The notes under the pieces are model-generated. The model saw only the letters and a list, made by a program, of their open reading frames with translations. It was not told the DNA's origin and ran no database searches. Below are positions 25,701 to 35,900 of a DNA stretch of 64,000 nucleotides, one piece after another. Position 1 is the stretch's first letter; every line of letters begins with the position of its first letter. The stretch is from Gordonia spumicola (GTDB lineage Bacteria; Actinomycetota; Actinomycetes; Mycobacteriales; Mycobacteriaceae), in the NCBI RefSeq assembly GCF_009932475.1, contig NZ_BJOV01000005.1, positions 186,001 to 250,000 on the forward strand, read 5' to 3'. The position numbers and the translations under genes were made by a program.

Positions 25701-26157
25701 TGAGACGGTGTCCGGTGGCGCGCAACGTCTTCACGGCCTTCGCGAACGGCCTCTCGCGGGCGTCGACGACCATGTGTCCGACCATCGAGCGCATCCGCGC
25801 ACGGGCCGCGGGGATCACGATGTTCGGGAAGGTTCGGGCGAGCGCGGCGCCCGAACGGATCTGCAGCTTGTCGAGCGCGCCGAGCGACGCCGGAGCGTTC
25901 TCGACGATCTCGGCCAGCGCCTCGCCTGCCGCACGGGTGTCCTCGGTGCCGATCACGCGGTCGACGAAGCCGACGGTGAAGTCGAGGCCCTTCGGGTCGG
26001 ACAGGACGGCGGCCAGGCGCTGTGCGGAGGCGTGCGGCTTGGTCGCGGTGGCCTGGGCGGCGCGCAGCCAGGCGTCGACCTGATGACGTGACCGTTCGGC
26101 GAGATCGGACAGTTCAGCGGTCGCGGTGGCGGGCTTCGATTCGTGCGCTGTGGTCAT
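22720..26157 (-). CDS. putA: bifunctional proline dehydrogenase / P5C dehydrogenase PutA
   Basis: 1145 residues from ATG 26157; the frame is open 50 codons further but those lack protein character. It oxidises proline to glutamate in two steps, with channelled P5C. The PRODH (FAD) TIM-barrel lies at about 80-440, with VRLVKGANLAMETVHAE, YKLVLHWLL and YLVRRLEENAA. The aldehyde dehydrogenase domain (about 500-1000) has VTPPWNFPIAIPAGG, the NAD-site ILTGASDTAAL and catalytic Cys767 in GQKCSA. The C-terminal part is a degenerate ALDH-like extension as in long PutAs. No ribbon-helix-helix DNA-binding domain is present, so it is not self-regulating; the divergent PucR-type gene probably does that. 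M. tuberculosis uses two separate enzymes (PruA, PruB) instead. Confidence 0.95.
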   Translation of the reverse strand: MTTAHESKPATATAELSDLAERSRHQVDAWLRAAQATATKPHASAQRLAAVLSDPKGLDFTVGFVDRVIGTEDTRAAGEALAEIVENAPASLGALDKLQIRSGAALARTFPNIVIPAARARMRSMVGHMVVDARERPFAKAVKTLRATGHRLNVNPLGEAVLGDAEADNHLEDARSLLRRDDVDYVSIKVSSIASQISMWAFDETVDYILERLTPMYLEAAAAPAGSKFINLDMEEYRDLDLTIEVFARLLSMPELKDYEGGIVLQAYLPDALGAMQRLAAFATERVAAGGAGIKVRLVKGANLAMETVHAETAGWPQVTCESKAATDANYKLVLHWLLTPENMRGLRVGVAGHNLFDIAFAHLLSDARGVADRVEFEMLQGMATEQAEVVSADVGRLLLYVPTVKPAEFDVAISYLVRRLEENAASENFMSGIFDLTPGSAIYRREADRFTTAVDALARRLEAQGHTAPLPNHRQDRALEAAAEPRTFDDALPPFTNEPDTDPSLPVNQAWARDAINRSAQPGWLDAQPVPASLAEADVDELVATARAAAARWAARPAAERAALLYATADILARKRGHLVSIAAAEAGKSVAQSDPEISEAIDFARYYAHQALELDSVTNAAFTPDRVVVVTPPWNFPIAIPAGGTFAALAVGAAVIHKPAAPTPRCSMAVLEALWEAGVPRDVCVGVFPDEGPAGKKLISHPDVDRVILTGASDTAALFQSWRPDLQINAETSGKNALIVTPSADRDLAIADLAHSAFGHAGQKCSAASLGILVGSVYSSERFRRQLVDATRSMVVDWPTNLSATVGPLTEQPSDKLLRALTTLEPGETWLLKPRQLDDTGRLWSPGIKDGVKPGSFFHLTECFGPVLGLMRAEDLDEAIALQNATDFGLTAGLHSLETREVRTWLDRVEAGNVYVNRGITGAIVRRQSFGGWKRSSVGLGSKAGGPNYLMLLGTWSDTTAVAGREWLDAAIADDARVAAAEFTTGRDETGLTAEANVFRYRPTRSVLRIGADADAHHVARVVAAADRVSARVRISVSPDVSPAVVEALTATAFPVTKADDEAFAVSVARIDEPRVRTVGSVDDRIRAAIAQRPDVALLDDAVTASGRVELRYWLVEQAVSMTLHRFGNPNRAFNDLAADLTR

Positions 26158-26212
26158 GGAAGTATTACAGGCCTCCGACTGCGTGCGTTCCTCGTGCGAA
26201 TTCACAAGACTG

Positions 26213-26230
26213 CCGACAAATTCTTGTCGG
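26213..26230. promoter_or_regulatory. palindromic site between putA and its divergent PucR-type regulator
   Basis: Perfect inverted repeat CCGACAA-ATTC-TTGTCGG, 56 bases upstream of the putA ATG and 20 bases upstream of the regulator ATG. A likely dimer-binding operator in the 92-base shared promoter region. Confidence 0.65.
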
Positions 26231-26249
26231 ATCGTCCTATTCTTCAGGT

Positions 26250-27752
26250 ATGGCTGGCGAACTGTCCGTGGGCGAACTGATCGACGCGTTGGACACCGCG
26301 GTCGCATGGTCGGCGATAGCCGATCGGTCGGCGACCGTCGAGAGCGTCGCCATCGTCGACAGCGACGATCTCGAGTCGGACGTTCGGGCCGACGCGGTGC
26401 TCCTGGTGGGCGTCGACGCGGCCGCGGCCCGTTCGTGGCTCTCGCGTTCGGCGGCCCTTCCCGTGGTGGTGCTGACCAAGGCGTTCGCCGCCGACGACGT
26501 CGACGGACTCGGCGTCAGCGTGGTCGGCGTGCACCGTCGAGCACGCTGGGACCGGGTGCTCGCCCTGGTCGACGGCGCCCTCGACCGCATCGGCGACGAA
26601 CAGTCCGACATCGACCTCGCGGCCCTCGTCGCACTGGTGGCGCAGGGGACCGGCGGCCTCGTGTCGATCGAGGACGCGACGAGCGCGCAGGTGCTCGCGT
26701 ACTCGTCGTCCAACGGGGAGGCCGACGACCTGCGCGTGCAGACGATCCTCGGGCGGGAGGGGCCACCGACGTACCTCGCCCTGCTGCGCAGGTGGGGAGT
26801 GTTCGACGCGATCCGCCGCGGCGGCGAGGTCGTCGACGTGCCCGCGCATCCGGAGGAGTCGATGCGCCGACGGCTCGTGATCGGTGTTCACGGCGGGGGC
26901 GGCCGTCATCTCGGGTCGATCTGGGTGCAGGAGGGCGCGCGAGAGCTCTCGGACGAATCGGCCGAGGTGCTGACGGGCGCGGCCGCCGTCGCGTCACGAA
27001 TCCTGACGCGCGAACTCGAATCGCCGTCGGCCGAGGCCCAACTGTTGCAGCGACTGTTCGGCGAGCACGGGGGGATCGACGCGTCGTCGGCGGGCGCCTA
27101 CCTGAGGTGGCCGGTCGACGAGCAGTCGGTCGTCGTGGGTCTCGGCGGCCTCGACGACGAGGGGACCGCCGCCCTCGCGGGACCGTTGCGCCTGCATGCG
27201 AGCGCGTTCGCCGCGTCGGCGCTGACCAGCGTGATCGGCGACCGAGCCTATATCCTGCTTCCCGCGTCGTCGGTCGAGCCGATCGCGCGGTGGGCCGGGA
27301 CACTCGTCGGCCGGTTCGATGATCGGCTCCGGGCAGGCGTGGTGTTCCCGGTGGACGGCCTCGCCGCCGTCGCCTCGGCGCGCGTCGAGGTGGATCGGGT
27401 GGTCGCCGCGACGCTCGCGTCGCCCGACGGGGCCCGAGTGACGACGCTGGCGCAGGCCCGGACGGCGGTCCTGCTCGGCGAGATCTTGGACGTACTACGA
27501 GGCCGCGACAACCTGGTCGACCCGCGGATCGCCGACCTCGTCGCCTACGACGCCGACCACTCGTCCGCGCTGGTCGAGAGCGTCCGCGCGTTCCTCGACG
27601 CGCACGGCAACGTCCGCGACGCCGCGGCGGCTGTCGGTGTCCACGCGAACACTCTGCGCTATCGCATCGACCGTGCTCAGCAGGTGTCCGGCCTCCGTTT
27701 CGACCATCCCGCCGACCGTCTCCTGACGAGCATTCAACTGGCTTTGCTCTGA
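26250..27752 (+). CDS. PucR-family regulator, probable PruR-type proline activator
   Basis: 500 residues from ATG 26250. An N-terminal PucR-type sensory region (1-115) is followed by a GAF-like middle (about 125-240), a GGDEF-like CdaR domain (about 260-390) and the C-terminal HTH NVRDAAAAVGVHANTLRYRIDRAQQVSG (near 452-479). Divergent from putA, with 92 bases between starts. In mycobacteria a PucR-family protein (PruR) in this position activates the proline utilisation genes, so the same role is inferred here. It is followed directly by a dispersed-repeat core. Confidence 0.88.
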   Translation: MAGELSVGELIDALDTAVAWSAIADRSATVESVAIVDSDDLESDVRADAVLLVGVDAAAARSWLSRSAALPVVVLTKAFAADDVDGLGVSVVGVHRRARWDRVLALVDGALDRIGDEQSDIDLAALVALVAQGTGGLVSIEDATSAQVLAYSSSNGEADDLRVQTILGREGPPTYLALLRRWGVFDAIRRGGEVVDVPAHPEESMRRRLVIGVHGGGGRHLGSIWVQEGARELSDESAEVLTGAAAVASRILTRELESPSAEAQLLQRLFGEHGGIDASSAGAYLRWPVDEQSVVVGLGGLDDEGTAALAGPLRLHASAFAASALTSVIGDRAYILLPASSVEPIARWAGTLVGRFDDRLRAGVVFPVDGLAAVASARVEVDRVVAATLASPDGARVTTLAQARTAVLLGEILDVLRGRDNLVDPRIADLVAYDADHSSALVESVRAFLDAHGNVRDAAAAVGVHANTLRYRIDRAQQVSGLRFDHPADRLLTSIQLALL

Positions 27753-27754
27753 GT

Positions 27755-27770
27755 CCTCGACTCCGCTCGG
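27755..27770 (+). repeat. dispersed 16-base repeat core
   Basis: CCTCGACTCCGCTCGG, followed by GGATCCCGCGGGTC (itself partly palindromic), in the 32-base gap between two convergent genes. The same core is inside lhr (5456-5471) and inverted at 10544-10559. Confidence 0.7.
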
Positions 27771-27784
27771 GGATCCCGCGGGTC

Positions 27785-29182
27785 TCAGGGTGACGGGCGG
27801 TAGGGGACGGCGTCGGTAATCGTCTCGTCGACGGCGATGCCGTGCCCGAGCATCGGGAACGCGCGTTGCGGGCACGCCGGTCGATCGCACACCTTGCAGC
27901 CTGCGCCGATCGGCACGACAGTCCGCGCTTCGGCGAGATCGACTCCGGTGGCGTAGACGAGTTCGTCGGCGTGGGTGAGGTCGCAGCCGAGACCGACGGC
28001 GAAGTCGCCGCCGATGCTCAGATGTCCGTCGGGCGACGCGTCGGTGGTGCGCGCGAGCCAGAAGTACTTGCGCCCGTCCGGCATCTCCGAGACCTGCGTC
28101 AGGATCCGTCCGGGCGTGGTGAACGCGTCGTGGACCACCCACAGTGGGCAGCTGCCGCCGACGCGCGAGAAGTGGAACGCCGTCGCGGACTGCCGTTTGG
28201 AGATGTTTCCGGCCCGGTCGACGCGGACGAAGATGAACGGGACGCCGCGGTCGGTTGGACGCTGCAACGTCGACAGTCGGTGACAGACTGTCTCGAAGCC
28301 GACCTCGAAGCGCCGTGCGAGGAGGGCGACGTCGTAGCGGAACTCGCGGGCGGCCGCCGCGAACTCCGTGTACGGGAGGACCAGCGCGCCGGCGAAATAG
28401 TTCGCCAGGCCCACGCGCAGGACCGGTCGGGAGGCGTCCGCGAGGCCGGGGGCCTGCGCGACGAGCCTGTCGATGTCGGCCCGATGCGCCGTCAGCGCCA
28501 GCTGCGTCGCCAATTGAAACGCGCGTTGACCTGCGCTCAGGTGTCGGGCGATCGTCAGGGTCGCCGATTCGGGGTCGAACCGTCGTTTCGCCGTCGAGGC
28601 CGACGCGATCACGGTTCGGATGCCGAACCTGTCGTCGAGGAGTCGGGCCAGTTGCAGGTCGAGACCGCCGACGGTCAGTCCGGCGTCGGCGAACATCTGC
28701 TCGGCGGCGAGGTCGAGGTCGGCGACGTAGTTGCGGCGGTCGTAGAAGTAGTCGCGGACCTGCTCGAACGGCGTGACGGGCGACTCCGTGCTGATCGTCG
28801 TGTCGTGCGAATGATGGTTCTCCAACTCCGCGGTCACGGCCGACAGCCTGCGGTGCAGGCCGACGAGCGTCCGTCCGATCGACGGCATCCGGGAGACGAG
28901 TTCGGTGATCTCGGCTCGGTCGACCTCGTCCCCGTGCGACAGGAGCGCGTCGGTGAGATCCGCGGTCAGGCGTGCGTCGCCGGAATCGGCGAAGTAGTCG
29001 GCGGGCAGGTCGAACGTGGACGTCAACGACAGCAGGACGGCCACGGTGATCGGCCGGTGGTCGTTCTCGAGTTGATTGACGTACGTCGTCGACAGGTCGA
29101 GTCGACGAGCCAACGCCGCCTGGCTGATGCCCAGATCGGCGCGCAGCCGTCGGAGTCGAGCTCCCACGAAAGTCTTCGCCAT
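27785..29182 (-). CDS. prpR: PrpR/RamB-type short-chain fatty acyl-CoA-responsive regulator
   Basis: 465 residues from ATG 29182. The N-terminal XRE-type HTH (about 5-60) contains LRADLGISQAALARRLDLS TTYVNQLENDHRP. A middle IrrE/ImmA-like region with HH near 113 and a substrate-binding C-terminal domain follow. Near the end GCKVCDRPACPQRAF supplies Cys ligands like those for the [4Fe-4S] cluster described in M. tuberculosis PrpR. It is divergent from prpD, and in mycobacteria PrpR activates prpDC in response to propionyl-CoA. The open frame upstream of the chosen ATG lacks protein character. Confidence 0.92.
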   Translation of the reverse strand: MAKTFVGARLRRLRADLGISQAALARRLDLSTTYVNQLENDHRPITVAVLLSLTSTFDLPADYFADSGDARLTADLTDALLSHGDEVDRAEITELVSRMPSIGRTLVGLHRRLSAVTAELENHHSHDTTISTESPVTPFEQVRDYFYDRRNYVADLDLAAEQMFADAGLTVGGLDLQLARLLDDRFGIRTVIASASTAKRRFDPESATLTIARHLSAGQRAFQLATQLALTAHRADIDRLVAQAPGLADASRPVLRVGLANYFAGALVLPYTEFAAAAREFRYDVALLARRFEVGFETVCHRLSTLQRPTDRGVPFIFVRVDRAGNISKRQSATAFHFSRVGGSCPLWVVHDAFTTPGRILTQVSEMPDGRKYFWLARTTDASPDGHLSIGGDFAVGLGCDLTHADELVYATGVDLAEARTVVPIGAGCKVCDRPACPQRAFPMLGHGIAVDETITDAVPYRPSP

Positions 29183-29202
29183 GAGCTGAACACTACCGTG
29201 CC

Positions 29203-29292
29203 TACGCATCCGCAACATTCGCAGAACTGTCGGAAAATCTACGCACAAATACGCATTTGCCAGGCCTTTCGGAGTTCGATCGCGGATGCGTA
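29203..29292. promoter_or_regulatory. prpR-prpD divergent control region with bracketing inverted repeat
   Basis: The 121-base gap is flanked by a perfect 11-base inverted repeat (TACGCATCCGC at 29203-29213 and GCGGATGCGTA at 29282-29292). Between them lie CATTCGCAGAA and CATTTGCCAGG, which partly resemble the TTTGCAAA sites of RamB/PrpR-type regulators. Binding is inferred. Confidence 0.5.
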
Positions 29293-29303
29293 CGGTGCGA
29301 ACC

Positions 29304-30806
29304 ATGATTGATCACGAAGTCCGTACCCGCCGCAGCGCCGAAGAGTTCCCGATCGAGGAGCATCTCGCGTACAAGATCGCTCAGGTCGCCGCAGATCCCG
29401 TCGCGGTGCCCGCCGACACCGCCGAGATGATCGTCAACCGCATCATCGACAACGCCGCGGTGAGCGCCGCGTCGGTGGCTCGTCGTCCCGTCACCAGTGC
29501 CCGTCGCCAAGCGCTGACCCGTCCGCTCGACGGCGGCTCGACGGTGTTCGGCGTCGACGGCGCGTTCGCACCCGAATGGGCCGCCTGGGCCAATGGAGTC
29601 GCTGTCCGCGAACTCGACTTCCACGACACCTTCCTGGCCGCCGAGTACTCGCACCCCGGCGACAACATCCCGCCCCTGGTGGCCGTCGCACAGCGGACCG
29701 GGGCATCCGGAGCCGACCTGATCCGCGGTCTCGCCACCGCCTACGAGATCCAGATCGACCTGGTCCGCGGCATGTGCCTGCACGAGCACAAGATCGACCA
29801 CGTCGCACACCTCGGACCGTCGGCGGCCGCAGGCATCGGCACCATGCTCGGACTCGACGTCGACACCATCTACCAGGCCGTGGGGCAGGCTCTGCACCTG
29901 ACCACGGCGACCCGCCAGTCCCGCAAGGGCGCCATCTCCAGCTGGAAGGCGTACGCACCCGCCCATGCGGGCAAGATCGCCGTCGAGGCGGTCGACCGCG
30001 CGATGCGCGGCGAAGGCGCACCCGCCCCGATCTGGGAGGGCGAGGACGGCGTCATCGCGTGGCTGCTGGGCGGCCCGGACGCCTCGTACACGATCCCGCT
30101 GCCCGCCGCGGGCGAGGGCAAGCGCGCGATCCTGGACAGCTACACCAAGGAGCATTCGGCCGAGTACCAGAGTCAGGCGCCGATCGACCTGGCCCGACGG
30201 ATGCGCGACCGCATCGGCGACCTGGACCAGATCGCGTCGATCGTCCTGCACACCAGCCATCACACGCACTACGTGATCGGCACGGGCTCGAACGATCCGC
30301 AGAAGTTCGATCCGACCGCCAGCCGCGAGACGCTCGACCACTCGGTGATGTACATCTTCGCCGTCGCACTGCAGGACGGCGAGTGGGATCACGAGCGCTC
30401 GTACGCTCCCGAGCGCGCTGCTCGCCCCGACACGGTGGAACTGTGGCACAAGATCTCGACGGTCGAGGACCCGGAGTGGACGCGTCGCTACCATTCGGCC
30501 GACCCGAACGAGAAGGCGTTCGGAGCGCGCGCCGTCGTGACCCTGAAGAGCGGCGAGGTGATCGAAGACGAACTGGCGGTCGCCGACGCGCACCCGCTCG
30601 GCGCACGTCCTTTCGCCCGCGAGCAGTACCTCGCGAAGTTCGCACGGATGGCAGACGGCGTCGTCGACCCGACCGAGCAGGCGCGATTCGTCGCAGCCGC
30701 GACCGGTCTGGAGACCGCACAGCCGGGGGACCTCGCGGGCCTCAACGTCCGCGTGCTCGACTCCGTGCTCGACTCGGCCGCCGCTACCGGCGAGGGCATC
30801 CTCTGA
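29304..30806 (+). CDS. prpD: 2-methylcitrate dehydratase PrpD
   Basis: Second step of the methylcitrate cycle: dehydrates 2-methylcitrate to 2-methyl-cis-aconitate. 500 residues from ATG 29304 ([11 protein letters not shown]). An ATG at 29286 lies inside a promoter inverted repeat and is less likely. MmgE/PrpD family features include [19 protein letters not shown] (about 44-62), [37 protein letters not shown] and [17 protein letters not shown]. Cytoplasmic, iron-independent. The stop (TGA) overlaps the prpB start by one base, so the operon is translationally coupled. Expected to be switched on by PrpR with propionyl-CoA. Confidence 0.96.
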   Translation: MIDHEVRTRRSAEEFPIEEHLAYKIAQVAADPVAVPADTAEMIVNRIIDNAAVSAASVARRPVTSARRQALTRPLDGGSTVFGVDGAFAPEWAAWANGVAVRELDFHDTFLAAEYSHPGDNIPPLVAVAQRTGASGADLIRGLATAYEIQIDLVRGMCLHEHKIDHVAHLGPSAAAGIGTMLGLDVDTIYQAVGQALHLTTATRQSRKGAISSWKAYAPAHAGKIAVEAVDRAMRGEGAPAPIWEGEDGVIAWLLGGPDASYTIPLPAAGEGKRAILDSYTKEHSAEYQSQAPIDLARRMRDRIGDLDQIASIVLHTSHHTHYVIGTGSNDPQKFDPTASRETLDHSVMYIFAVALQDGEWDHERSYAPERAARPDTVELWHKISTVEDPEWTRRYHSADPNEKAFGARAVVTLKSGEVIEDELAVADAHPLGARPFAREQYLAKFARMADGVVDPTEQARFVAAATGLETAQPGDLAGLNVRVLDSVLDSAAATGEGIL

Positions 30807-31732
30807 TGAGCGACGCGACGGGCCTGTTCACGTCGAGGGCCACCGACGCCGAGAAGCGCGCGAGTCTTCGCGCGGGACTCGACTCGGGCGAACTGCAGCG
30901 ATGGCCGGGTGCGTTCAGCCCGCTGGTAGCCAAGATCGTCGCCGACGCCGGTTTCGACGGGGTGTACGTCTCGGGCGCCGCGCTCTCCGCGGATCTCGGA
31001 CTGCCCGACATCGGACTGACGACGCTCAGTGAGGTCGCGGCGCGGGGTGGCGCGATCGCGCGAGCCACCGAACTGCCGACCCTCATCGACGCGGACACCG
31101 GCTTCGGCGAGCCGATGAGCGCGGCGCGGACTGTCTCCGTGCTCGAAGACGCCGGCCTGGCCGGTTGTCACCTCGAAGACCAGGTGAATCCCAAGCGTTG
31201 TGGGCATCTCGACGGCAAGGACGTGGTCCCGGCCGAGGAGATGATCCGCAGGATCGCCGCGGCGGTCGGCGCCCGTCGCGATCGGAACTTCATCGTGTGC
31301 GCTCGGACAGACGCCCGCGGAGTGGAAGGGCTCGATGCCGCCGTCGAACGGGCGAAGGCGTACGTCGACGCCGGCGCGGACCTCATCTTCACCGAGGCGC
31401 TCGCCGATGCGGGCGAGTTCGCCCAGTTCCGGGCCGCCGTCGACGCGCCGCTGCTGGCGAACATGACCGAGTTCGGCAAGTCGCGACTGCTGACCACCGA
31501 TCAACTGCGCAATCTCGGCTACAACGCGGTGATCTACCCGGTCACGACGCTCCGACTCGCGATGGGCGCCGTGGAGGCCGGGCTCGCCGCGATCGCCGAG
31601 GACGGCACCCAGGCCACGTTGCTCGACAAGATGCAGCACAGGTCCCGCCTCTACGAGCACCTCCGCTACGCGGACTACAACGCCTTCGACACGAACCTCT
31701 TCACCTACTCGACCGCAGGGGAGCGACCATGA
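30806..31732 (+). CDS. prpB: 2-methylisocitrate lyase PrpB
   Basis: Last step of the methylcitrate cycle: cleaves 2-methylisocitrate to pyruvate and succinate. 308 residues, isocitrate lyase superfamily TIM barrel. The catalytic loop NPKRCGHLDGK carries Cys132, and metal-binding residues lie in LIDADTGFGEP (about 93-103) and the LEDQ segment. YVSGAALSADLGLPDIGL is typical of PrpB rather than AceA. Both ends overlap neighbours (1 base with prpD; ATGA with prpC), giving a tight three-gene operon. Confidence 0.96.
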   Translation: MSDATGLFTSRATDAEKRASLRAGLDSGELQRWPGAFSPLVAKIVADAGFDGVYVSGAALSADLGLPDIGLTTLSEVAARGGAIARATELPTLIDADTGFGEPMSAARTVSVLEDAGLAGCHLEDQVNPKRCGHLDGKDVVPAEEMIRRIAAAVGARRDRNFIVCARTDARGVEGLDAAVERAKAYVDAGADLIFTEALADAGEFAQFRAAVDAPLLANMTEFGKSRLLTTDQLRNLGYNAVIYPVTTLRLAMGAVEAGLAAIAEDGTQATLLDKMQHRSRLYEHLRYADYNAFDTNLFTYSTAGERP

Positions 31733-32880
31733 GCACGACCGCCGGAGCCGAGAGCACAGCGACGATCTCCACAGGGACGATCTACAAGGGACTGGCGGGT
31801 GTCGTCGTCGACACCACGGCGGTGTCGAAGGTGGTGCCCGAGACCAACTCGCTGACCTACCGCGGCTACGCCGTGCAGGACTTGGCGGCGAACTGCTCGT
31901 TCGAGCAAGTCGCCTACCTGCTGTGGTACGGCGAGCTCCCCAACGATCTCCAGCTGGCGCAGTTCGTGCAGCGGGAGCGAGCGGCCCGACGTCTCGACCG
32001 GTCCGCCCAGGCGGTTCTCGCCCGCACGCCGGACACCTGCCATCCGATGGACGTCGTCCGGACGATGATCAGTTACCTCGGAACCGAGGACCCGGATGAG
32101 GACGCTACCGGTCCGGAGGCGCTGATGGCGAAGGCCCAGCGCATGTATGCGATCCTCCCGACGATCGTCGCCGCCGACATGCGACGTCGCCGCGGTCTGG
32201 ATCCGATCGCACCCCACCATGGCCTCGGGTACGCCGAGAACTTCCTCACCATGTGCTTCGGCGAGGTCCCCGACCCGGTGATCGTGCGTGCATTCGAGAA
32301 GTCGATGGTGCTGTACGCCGAGCACAGCTTCAACGCGTCGACGTTCGCCGCTCGCGTCGTCATGTCGACAGGTTCGGACATGTACAGCGCCGTCACCGCC
32401 GCCATCGGCGCCCTCAAGGGGTCGCTGCACGGCGGCGCCAACGAGGCCGTCATGTACGACATGATCGACATCGACCGTCCCGAACGCGCCGCCGACTGGC
32501 TCAACGCCAAGCTCGATGCCAAGGAGAAGGTGATGGGCTTCGGGCACCGCGTGTACAAGAACGGCGACTCGCGCGTCCCGACGATGTACGACGCGCTGGT
32601 CGACGTCGCCGATCATCTCGACGATCACAAGTGGCTCGGCATCTACCGGGAACTCGAACAGGTGATGGTCGGGCGTACCGGCATCCGCCCGAACCTCGAC
32701 TTCCCGACCGGCCCGGCCTACCACCTGATGGGCTTCGACATCGGTGCGTTCACGCCGATCTTCGTGATGAGTCGCATCACGGGGTGGACCGCTCACATCA
32801 TGGAGCAGGCCGCGTCCAACGCCCTGATCAGGCCGCTGTCCGCCTACTCGGGACCGCAACAGCGCCCGCTTCCCGCCTGA
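31729..32880 (+). CDS. prpC: 2-methylcitrate synthase PrpC
   Basis: First step of the methylcitrate cycle: condenses propionyl-CoA with oxaloacetate. 383 residues. Citrate synthase family with the catalytic triad His234 (SLHGGANEA), His273 (FGHRVYKNGD) and Asp324 (LDFPTGPAY). The start overlaps the prpB stop (ATGA). In mycobacteria this enzyme may also serve as a citrate synthase. The operon ends here; pyc follows after 46 bases on the same strand, so read-through is possible and would supply oxaloacetate for the reaction. Confidence 0.95.
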   Translation: MSTTAGAESTATISTGTIYKGLAGVVVDTTAVSKVVPETNSLTYRGYAVQDLAANCSFEQVAYLLWYGELPNDLQLAQFVQRERAARRLDRSAQAVLARTPDTCHPMDVVRTMISYLGTEDPDEDATGPEALMAKAQRMYAILPTIVAADMRRRRGLDPIAPHHGLGYAENFLTMCFGEVPDPVIVRAFEKSMVLYAEHSFNASTFAARVVMSTGSDMYSAVTAAIGALKGSLHGGANEAVMYDMIDIDRPERAADWLNAKLDAKEKVMGFGHRVYKNGDSRVPTMYDALVDVADHLDDHKWLGIYRELEQVMVGRTGIRPNLDFPTGPAYHLMGFDIGAFTPIFVMSRITGWTAHIMEQAASNALIRPLSAYSGPQQRPLPA

Positions 32881-32926
32881 GAGCGGCGTCCAGCCCACCT
32901 GCTCGAGAGAGGCAGCGAAGAGTTTC

Positions 32927-35900
32927 ATGTTCGACAAGATCCTGGTGGCGAACCGCGGCGAGATCGCGGTCCGCGCCTTCCGAGCGGCGTACGAACTCGG
33001 TGCGAGCACCGTGGCCGTCTACCCCGCCGAGGACAGGCACTGCATCCACCGTGGCAAAGCCGACGAGGCGTATCAGATCGGCGAGCCCGGCCATCCGGTG
33101 CAGGCGTATCTGAACGTCGAGGAGATCGTGCGGGTGGCGCGCGAATGCGGTGCCGACGCGGTGTACCCCGGCTACGGGTTCATCTCCGAGAACCCGGACC
33201 TCGCGGCGGCATGTGCACGGGAGGGCATCACGTTCGTCGGTCCCAGCGCCGATGTCCTGCACCTCACCGGCGACAAGCAGCAGGCGGTGACCGCGGCCCG
33301 TGCGGCGGGACTGCCGGTCCTGGCCGGATCCGCACCGTCGTCGAATGTCGACGACCTGCTCGCCGCCGCCGTCGACATGACCTTCCCGGTGTTCGTGAAA
33401 GCCGTCGCCGGCGGCGGTGGCCGTGGCATGCGTCGAGTCGGCGAGATCGGGGAGTTGGCCGACGCCGTCGGCGCGGCGTCGCGTGAGGCCGCCGCCGCGT
33501 TCGGCAATCCGACGGTGTTCCTCGAACAGGCGGTGGTGAATCCCCGCCACATCGAGGTGCAGATCCTCGCCGACTCGTACGGCGACGTCGTCCACCTCTA
33601 CGAACGCGACTGCAGCCTGCAGCGACGACACCAGAAGGTCGTCGAGATCGCGCCTGCGCCGAACCTCGACCCGGCGCTGCGGGAACGGATCTGCGCGGAC
33701 GCCGTCGCGTTCGCGCGCCAGATCGGCTACTCGTGTGCGGGTACCGTCGAGTTCCTCGTCGACGAACGCGGACAGCACTTCTTCATCGAGATGAATCCGC
33801 GCATCCAAGTGGAGCACACGGTCACCGAGGAGATCACCGACGTCGACCTCGTCGCCGCGCAGTTGCGGGTGGCGGCGGGAGCGTCGCTCGCCGACCTCGG
33901 TCTGCGCCAGGACACGATCGCGATCCGCGGCGCCGCATTGCAGTGTCGCATCACCACCGAGGACCCGGCGGCGGGCTTCCGCCCGGCGACCGGGAAGGTC
34001 ACCGCGTACCGTGCGCCGGGTGGCGCGGGCGTCCGGCTCGACGGCGCCGCGGCCCTCGGCAGCGAGGTGACCGGACACTTCGACTCGATGCTGGTGAAGC
34101 TGACCTGTCGCGGCGCCGACTTCGACACCGCTGTCCGACGAGAACGCCGTGCGCTCGCCGAGTTCCGGATCCGCGGCGTCACCACGAACATCAGCTTCCT
34201 GCAGGCGGTGCTCGACGACCCCGACTTCCGTGCGGGCCGGATCACGACGTCGTTCATCGAGGACCGGCCCGAACTGCTCACCGCGCGCATCGACGACGAC
34301 AAGGGCACCAAGCTGCTGTCGTATCTGGCGGATGTGACAGTGCACAAGCCGTACGGCGAGTTGCCGACGCCGGTCCACCCGCACACCAAGCTGCCCGCGC
34401 TCGACCGGTCGGTCCTCGCGGCACCGCCCGCCGGTTCCAAACAGCGACTCGACGAGCTGGGCCCCGCCGGATTCGCACGCGCGCTCCGCGAGCAGAAGGC
34501 TCTGGCGGTCACCGACACCACGTTCCGCGACGCTCACCAGTCGCTGCTGGCGACACGCGTCCGGACCAGCGGACTGTCTGTCGCAGGCCCGTATGTCGCG
34601 GCGACGACACCGGAGCTGCTGTCGGTGGAGTGCTGGGGAGGCGCCACCTACGACGTGGCCCTGCGGTTCCTGAAGGAGGACCCGTGGGATCGGCTGGCGC
34701 GCCTGCGGGAGGCGATCCCGAACATCTGCCTGCAGATGCTGCTGCGCGGCAAGAACACCGTCGGCTACACCCCGTACCCCACGGATGTGACAACGGCGTT
34801 CGTGCGTGAGGCCGCCGACACCGGCATCGACGTCTTCCGCATCTTCGACGCCCTGAACAGCGTCGACGCGATGCGCCCGGCGATCGGCGCGGTCCTGGAG
34901 ACCGGCACCACGGTGGCCGAGGTGGCGATGAGCTACACCGGCGACCTCGCGAACCCCGCGGAGGACGTCTACACGCTCGACTACTACCTGAGGTTGGCGG
35001 AGCAGATCGTCGACGCCGGCGCGCACGTGCTCGCGATCAAGGACATGGCAGGCCTGCTCCGTCCGGCCGCGGCTCGCACCCTGGTGTCGGCGCTGCGATC
35101 GAACTTCGATCTGCCGGTCCACCTGCACACCCACGACACGCCCGGCGGCCAGTTGGCGACGTATCTCGCGGCGTGGGAAGCCGGTGCGGATGCTGTCGAC
35201 GGTGCGAGTGCCGCATTGGCGGGGACGACGAGTCAGCCGTCCCTGTCGGCGATCGTGGCGGCGGCCGCGCACACCGAGTACGACACCGGTCTCGACCTGA
35301 GCGCGGTGTGCTCGATGGAGCCGTATTGGGAGGCGGTCCGCCGCGAGTACGCGCCGTTCGAGTCGGGCATTCCCGCGCCGACCGGCAGGGTGTACACGCA
35401 CGAGATCCCCGGCGGACAGCTGTCGAACCTGCGACAGCAGGCGACGTCCATCGGTGTCGGCAATCGCTTCGAGGCGGTCGAGAACGCATATGCTGCGGCC
35501 AACGAACTGCTGTTGCGTCCGGTGAAGGTGACACCGTCGTCGAAGGTGGTCGGCGACCTGGCCGTCGCATTCGTCGCGCAGGGCGTGACCGCCGAGCAGT
35601 TCGCGGCGAATCCGGCGGCGTACGACATCCCCGACTCGGTGATCGGCTTCCTCAACGGGGAACTGGGCGAGCCGGCCGCTGGTTGGCCCGAGCCGCTGCG
35701 ATCACTCGTCCTCGCCGGGCGGGAACGCCGCAGTGTCGTGACCGAACTGACCGCGGACGATCTCGATGCGTTGACCACGGGCGGAACCGTCCGCAGGCAG
35801 GCGCTGAACCGCTTGCTGTTCCCCGGTCCGACGGCCGACTACCTCGACCATCTGGCGACGTTCGGCGACACGTCCAAGCTTCCGGCGCACCAGTTCTTCT

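Noticed and set aside
22777..26091. 1104-codon plus-strand frame opposite putA
   Set aside because: Antisense shadow; putA shows full catalytic motifs on the minus strand.
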